Shown here: in pieces, positions 59,690-64,000 of the stretch
Layout of the letters: the number at the start of each line of letters is the position of its first letter
How positions within the stretch are numbered: position 1 is the first letter of the stretch
From: Leguminivora glycinivorella
Taxonomy: Eukaryota > Arthropoda > Insecta > Lepidoptera > Tortricidae
Direction of reading: 5' to 3'
Assembly (NCBI RefSeq): GCF_023078275.1
Contig: NC_062992.1
Coordinates: 10,863,706-10,927,705, forward strand
Length of the DNA: 64,000 nt
Translations under genes and position numbers: made by a program
The notes under the pieces: model-generated
Told to the model about the DNA's origin: nothing
Database searches by the model: none
What the model saw: only the letters and a program-made list of their open reading frames with translations

Positions 59690-59920
59690 AGGCTATTCGC
59701 TTTTTGAGTATGATTGGTCCACAGACTGCTGGCGTGGAAAGATTGGCAGTATGCCTTAAGACGATACAGGAGGGGTCAATTTTCCATACAAACGCTCTCG
59801 ACTATTTCCTCCCTGGTTTTTGAAGGTAGAGCAATGATTTTTTCAACACACATTATTATTATTTTTATCTGTTGAACCGAATTGTTTTTTTGATATTCTT
59901 ATTTTTAAAGACGTGAGAGC
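59690..59920. repeat. dispersed repeat shared with 41980-42200
   Basis: GAGGGGTCAATTTTCCATACAAACGC, TCTCGACTATTTCCTCCCTGG and TTGATATTCTTATTTTTAAAGAC, the inverse of the sequence after the retrotransposon at 41980. Confidence 0.55.
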
Positions 59921-59951
59921 ATAAATTGAAATAGATATCATACACGAAAGA

Positions 59952-60084
59952 AGAAACGGCAAGGCCCACTGGTGGCCGAGCCGGGCGGGCGTGTGGTCTA
60001 GTGGTAAAGACGTTAGCCGCGTAAGCTGAAGACACGGGTTCGTTTCCCGGCTCGGCCACCAGTGGGCCTTGCCGTTTTTTTTTT
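59952..60084. repeat. tRNA-like SINE S2 head inside a 30-bp inverted repeat
   Basis: GGCAAGGCCCACTGGTGGCCG at the left is the inverse of CGGCCACCAGTGGGCCTTGCC at the right. Between them lies the S2 tRNA-like head (GTGGTCTAGTGGTAAAGACG, GGGTTCGTTTCCC). Outside, GAAATTGAAATA-type text on the left and CGTATTTCAATTT on the right extend the symmetry. Confidence 0.7.
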
Positions 60085-60099
60085 CGTATTTCAATTTAT

Positions 60100-60654
60100 A
60101 ATTTATATATCGACACTACTTATAAAAAAACTTGTATCTTCGTCTGTCAATGAAAAGAAAATTGTAGTAAGTATGTATGGAATGCATATAGACTTACTGC
60201 GTTTTAACTTTGAGGAACAGCGTGAGATACGAGATTTTTTAAAAGTAGTGACGATATAGTAGTGTGACTACTTGAAAAAAAAAAGAACAAATCAAAAATA
60301 TTCAATAAAATAATTTGATTTATTCCCTAGTTGTGACGTTAGAGCAGTTTGTATGAAGCAGTTCGAAATTTTATTCAAAAGCAACTTAGCCGTCTTTTTT
60401 CTCAATATATTAATTTCTTTACAGGTTACAGTTGAATTGAAAAGTAGCATAAAATCAATGTCATAAATAAATTATAGTATCATAAAATATGACGTTTTAT
60501 ATTTCTCTCAAAACTCCGCAAAACTCAATTGACTGAGTAAATAAAAATCCGTTTGTTGAATAAAAATGTTTCAACGATAATTTGTTTCAATTATTGAACT
60601 GAAAATATTTGAATTGTATGAAAGGCTTAACAAAACGAAATATTTACCTTACAG
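60100..60654. other. single-copy-looking AT-rich stretch
   Basis: No repeat family recognised. TTTCTTTACAGGTTACAGTTGAATTGAAAAG at 60416-60446 resembles ACCTTACAGTTTGGAATTGAAATGAAAAG at 60647-60675, a partial local duplication around a possible splice acceptor. Confidence 0.3.
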
Positions 60655-60666
60655 TTTGGAATTGAA

Positions 60667-60706
60667 ATGAAAAGTCGAATTTTACAATTTATAACAATTT
60701 TACTGG
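60667..60706 (+). CDS. candidate first coding exon with signal-peptide start
   Basis: ATG at 60667 gives 13 codons (M-K-S-R-I-L-Q-F-I-T-I-L-L) and one base before a perfect GTAAGT donor at 60707. A basic start followed by a hydrophobic run, cut by a phase-1 intron, is a common layout for secreted insect proteins. An acceptor-like TTACCTTACAG ends at 60654, so the exon could be 60655-60706 with a short 5' UTR. No convincing second exon was found downstream. Could be chance. Confidence 0.25.
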
Positions 60707-60714
60707 GTAAGTAT

Positions 60715-60835
60715 TTTTACGAGGCCATGCGCTTGGCGAGGAACAGACGCCTATCGAGGGACCTAGTCTTCAACAGAATGACATGAAGTCACGGTCCTCA
60801 GCATTGATGGAACGACTAAAGAAGAAGATTTTTAC
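60715..60835. pseudogene. retrotransposon 3' fragment
   Basis: GAGGCCATGCGCTTGGCGAGG and GTCCTCAGCATTGATGGAACGACTAAAGAAGAAGA have the style of LINE 3' ends common in Lepidoptera. No frame. Confidence 0.4.
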
Positions 60836-61600
60836 ACACTCATTTAATTGGGGCTAAATTAGTTTTTTCTCGTAAGTACCTTGAAACTCACACAATTCCA
60901 CTTTTCAAACCAATCTGTGTTGTTTCAACTAATAATCTTCTACCATTTTTTTTCTTTCATCTATAAACCTCTAAATAGATTAGTTTCTTATAAAATCGAG
61001 CCAAAACAAATCGTCCTTGAAATATCTCGTCTGAAGTAATCTCACCATAATAAAAGCAGACTAAAAGCTCCATCAATTTCACCAGATAATTAATTTGTCT
61101 TTTCTATCCAAACTGTTTCAATTGTTTCCGAAACTTCGCTGACAGAGGGGCCATCTTTGAAACTTTTGGAAACTTGGGTAATTTACAAAAAATCGTATCT
61201 ATTCCATCTTTTTGCTACAAATTGTACCTTAAGTATTACAGCAGTCTAAGGTTGATTTTTTAGAAATTTTAAGAAGAGACATAAGACTTAATGAATTGTT
61301 TTTCACGCGTCAGAACTTAGCGATTACTAGATAATTGTATTTTTAATTACTCTTATAAATATATTAAAAGGAACAGGAATGAGAAAAGGATCAAAGTTTT
61401 TGGCTTTGAAATAATGATCTTGAAGTTTCGCTTTTGATAGATGAATTTTGAAGGTTTTATAAGGGAGAGATGATTATAAAATGGTGTTTCGTTTTTGAAA
61501 CTTTCTGGTACCCTTTTTTGTTTTATAACTTTATTAACAACTTTTATACAATGTTATCTAGGAGTCCGCAAAAGTTTGTTTCTCTTTACAATCCATACTA
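60836..61600. other. AT-rich, no supported gene
   Basis: An exon-like GCTGACAG...CTTGG/GTAATT segment (61138-61180) has phase compatible with 60706 but is short and AT-rich; not called. Confidence 0.3.
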
Positions 61601-61604
61601 ATAT

Positions 61605-61725
61605 TATAAATGGGAAAGTGTGTGTGTCTGTTTATTTGTCCGTCTTTCACGGCAAAACGGAGCGACGTATTGATGTGATTTTTTAAGTGGAGATAGTTGA
61701 AGAGATGGTGAGTTACATAGGCTAC
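61605..61725 (+). repeat. dispersed repeat R, copy 3 (3' part replaced)
   Basis: AATATTATAAATGGGAAAGTG, TTTCACGGCAAAACGGAGCG and GGAGATAGTTGAAGAGATGG, then broken by repeat N. R sequence may resume near 61986 as TTGTCTCTTTATAACCCGCCACTTCCC. Confidence 0.6.
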
Positions 61726-61728
61726 TTT

Positions 61729-61986
61729 TTAACCCCCGACGTAAAAACGACGGGGTGTTATAAGTTTGACGTGTCTGTCTGTCTGTCTTATCTGTTTGTC
61801 TGTCTGTCTGTATGTGTGTCTGTCTGTGGCATCGTAGCTCCCGAACGGATGAACCGATTTAGATTAAGTTTTTTTTGTCTGAAAGCTGAGTTAGTCGGGA
61901 GTGTTCTTAGCCATGTTTCATGAAAATTGGTCTACTATGTCGCGGTCGGGGGTTTTTCAAAATTTTATTTTTGTGGTTAGGTTATT
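61729..61986 (+). repeat. dispersed repeat N, copy 13, inserted in repeat R
   Basis: AACCCCCGACGTAAAAACGAC to TTTTGTGGTTAGGTTATT; R flanks it on both sides, showing that N is mobile. Confidence 0.75.
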
Positions 61987-62035
61987 GTCTCTTTATAACC
62001 CGCCACTTCCCTAGAATGTACTTAATCTTTCGGTT

Positions 62036-62126
62036 TAGCCCATGGTTGACTGGTAGAGAATGCCATCTGGCATTAAGTCCGCCATTTGTACTTTTTTATA
62101 TTGTGCAATAAAGTTTAAATAAATAA
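62036..62126 (+). pseudogene. retrotransposon 3' tail (GTTGACTGGTAGAG type)
   Basis: GGTTGACTGGTAGAGAATGCC, GGCATTAAGTCCGCC and GTGCAATAAAGTTTAAATAAATAAA. Confidence 0.6.
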
Positions 62127-62204
62127 ATGGGGCGGAATAGGCATTATTGAGTGATATTGCATTCCATATTTCCCTTCACAAATGCCCCACCTTTTTTTTT
62201 ATGA

Positions 62205-62640
62205 AATAGGCAGCAAACGAGCAGACGAGCCGCCTGATGGAAAGCAGTCATCGCCGCCCATGGACATAAGCAACATCAGGGAAGTCACTTATGCCACATC
62301 TCGGACACTGGCGATCAAATATATGAAAGAGGCGCGTTCCTAGCAAACATTCTAAGCTCGTGTAGGTGAACGCGTACTATGCTTGTATGAGTGAGATATG
62401 ACAGGTTGACTGTTCGCGTTTCTGACAGGCGGTAACTTTGAGGTAACCGAGAGGGGGTGGGTGGCGCTTTCTGCAGGGAGTGGGTGTGGCCACTGGCCAT
62501 ACTGTACGATAGTACTCTTTATTATACTGTGCTTATGCGTTGCCGACCTGTAAGAACCCTAAATACCTGCTTCTTGAAGAACCCCATGTCATAGCGCAAG
62601 GGGAACACCTCACCTACTACACGTTTCAGAAAACTGAGTC
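62205..62640 (-). pseudogene. CR1/jockey-like retrotransposon 3' end, copy J4, split by repeat H
   Basis: AGCAAACGAGCAGACGAGCCG to GACATAAGCAACATCAGGG, broken at CTTATG by repeat H, then GCGTTGCCGACCTGTAAGAACC to CAAGGGGAACACCTC. Same C-terminal region as copy J2 at 51303. Confidence 0.6.
62293..62522 (+). repeat. dispersed repeat H, copy with short target duplication
   Basis: CACATCTCGGACACTGGCGATC to TTTATTATACTGTG, with CTTATG repeated on both sides (about 62287-62292 and 62532-62537 region), inside copy J4. About 235 bp, non-coding. Confidence 0.6.
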
Positions 62641-62839
62641 TGCCTGCGGACAAGCGACAAATTGAACTAGACAAATTAGTTTTCGGGTCCGGGGGTAATG
62701 AGGTGAGAGTACCTATTTTTTGCAATTTTGGTAAGTGTTTTTTGTGTGTTTGTGATGTTGTTTTTGTTTTTATCTTTATTGAAGAGAAGAAAACTGCAAA
62801 ATAACTGTTAATGAAAGAACCTAAAAACATCAGGGTACG

Positions 62840-62982
62840 TAGCCGAATGGCATAAACGCTCACGAAACGCTCACGAAACGAAACGCTCGTTAGATATATA
62901 TCTAGCACTGTCGCTCTTGCGTATTCGCGCGACAGAGCCAGAATATTTTCGCGGCATTTCGTTTTCATTTGCCATTCGGCTA
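62840..62982. mobile_element. family B MITE, copy 6
   Basis: GTAGCCGAATGGCATAAACG, two CTCACGAAACG units, GCGCGACAGAGCCAG and TTTGCCATTCGGCTA. Confidence 0.7.
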
Positions 62983-63037
62983 AGGCACTTGGATGTGTAA
63001 GAATCAGCTTTTCAATATTTTTTTTAAACAGCCATAG

Positions 63038-63343
63038 TCAGGAATATCTTAACTTTAGAGTACTCATTAAATGAGTATGAAATGAATGCATTTTACTACG
63101 AGAATTTCCATAGTAAACATGGCTGATACGCCCCGTCTTGATAGTCACCCTGTATAAATCAAGGCCTCTGCCTTGTTCTGACAAGCGAACCAAATTTCCC
63201 TCCAAAACCGGAGATTGAACATTCTGTAAGGATTCCATGTCACAGACAACAGTGTACCAGAAGTTTTCTTTTTGAAGTGACACTTCTATTTTTTTTTTAA
63301 TGAATAAAATATTTATTAGGGTCAAATAAGAATACATATACAT
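63038..63343 (-). other. unrecognised 101-codon reverse frame
   Basis: A minus-strand frame starting from an AT-rich flank. Part of it (63045-63155) coincides with a MITE-like ACAGGGTGACTATCAAGACG block. Its middle (63155-63290) shows no recognised domain. No splice or promoter context, so probably not a host gene. Confidence 0.15.
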
Positions 63344-63690
63344 ACATGTACAAAAATTACACTTCCAACCTTAAAATAAAACAGTACTTAACACTACTCC
63401 CATGTGAAAATTCACCCGCAACGCAGGCTTCGTCAGGTGGCCACAAATCCAAATCAACAACATGCTTCGTCAAACACACCAATGATGATATCCGCAACAG
63501 GCTTCGTCATATATAAAATAATAACTTTAAAATAAAACTACGAAAACGGATTAAATCGCGTATAATGAATTTAAAATTCATCCCGACGTTAACCGTAAGA
63601 ACTTTAAGCTAAATGAAACCGTCCCGAATCGTACCTGGTACTTCACGTACTTCCAACTAACAACGTTAAACGTTTAATTCGAACCCAGGA
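63344..63690. other. repeat-like stretch, no supported gene
   Basis: GCTTCGTCA occurs three times (63427, 63464, 63501). ATTAAATCGCGTATAATGAATT...ATTCATCCCGAC near 63550 matches one arm of the foldback at 4318. Confidence 0.4.
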
Positions 63691-63925
63691 CCAGGATTAT
63701 GTTTGATCTTTAACATATTTTGGGACCATGGGGTCCCGGACCTTTGTAAGACATACGTGGGGCCGAAACAAACAGCGCTGAGGCCCTTTAGAACAGCTTA
63801 ATATAAATTTAATGTGACACTAACCGACGATTATCCATGTCCGCACTATAGTAATGCACCCAAGGACAAGCCCATTATTATTGAGAGCCTGTAATGTCCC
63901 ACTGCTGGGCAAAGGCTAGAAAGGT
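63690..63925 (-). pseudogene. retrotransposon 3' remnants
   Basis: GGGACCATGGGGTCCCGGACC (inverse of 18130) followed by GTCCCACTGCTGGGCAAAGGC, the inverse of the E-A-F-A-Q-Q-W-D codons seen at 17840. Confidence 0.5.
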
Positions 63926-63929
63926 ATGT

Positions 63930-64000
63930 ACATATAAATGTCCTTACCAGGATTCGAAGCCAGGACCGCGGCTTAGCAGGTCACTACCGACTGAGCCAGA
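63930..64000 (-). repeat. SINE S3, copy running off the window
   Basis: AATGTCCTTACCAGGATTCG, GGACCGCGGCTTAGCAGG and CACTACCGACTGAGCCAGA at the right edge. Confidence 0.6.

Noticed and set aside
61138..61185. second exon for the 60667 start exon
   Set aside because: Phase fits, but the segment is 33 bp, AT-rich and has a weak GTAATT donor; not enough support.
63038..63343. 101-codon host gene on the minus strand
   Set aside because: No domain, no splice context and overlap with a MITE-like block; kept only as a low-confidence unrecognised frame.

Overview
This window is nuclear DNA of an insect, almost certainly a lepidopteran (moth or butterfly). The evidence is dense nesting of short non-autonomous transposons, tRNA-headed SINEs of a type common in Lepidoptera, R1-clade and CR1/jockey-like retrotransposons, and TTAGG, the insect telomere motif. 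There are no prokaryotic features, no CRISPR array and no genuine tRNA or rRNA gene; the tRNA-like stretches are SINE heads.

Host coding sequence is very sparse. The best candidate is a plus-strand gene seen as two exons, 43897-43960 and 51662-51798. Their splice sites and phases (1 then 2) fit each other, and together they would encode a Ser/Pro/Arg-rich, probably disordered segment. Mobile elements sit right against both exons. A weaker candidate is a start exon with a signal-peptide-like sequence and a perfect GTAAGT donor at 60667-60706. A GC-rich island at 9385-9580 could be a promoter or first exon.

Layout: 1-5600 holds stacked MITEs. 6490-9120 is a degenerate tandem array with 109/218-bp periodicity, split by a 1,278-bp TTAA-flanked piggyBac-like element. 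9.4-17 kb holds MITEs and SINEs. 17-25 kb holds SINEs, retrotransposon remnants and a 2.2-kb foldback element with a duplicated arm. 25.4-31.6 kb is a three-level nest: dispersed repeat A, split by a TIR element, split by a 5'-truncated SART-like R1-clade retrotransposon. 31.6-39 kb holds dispersed repeats and MITEs. 39.1-42 kb is a 5'-truncated CR1/jockey-like retrotransposon with an uninterrupted 852-codon frame. 42-64 kb is a TE-rich intron-like region with the host exons.

Two repeat families recur throughout: family A (about 550 bp, nine copies, with a GGAC/GTCC microsatellite) and family N (about 230 bp, thirteen copies, with a CAGA/TCTG microsatellite). Several insertions can be dated relative to each other, because an unoccupied paralogous copy of the target lies elsewhere in the window and confirms the target-site duplication. 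I found no new defence or metabolic system. The unusual content is the insertion architecture and the candidate host exons. All assignments come from reading the sequence; no database was searched.
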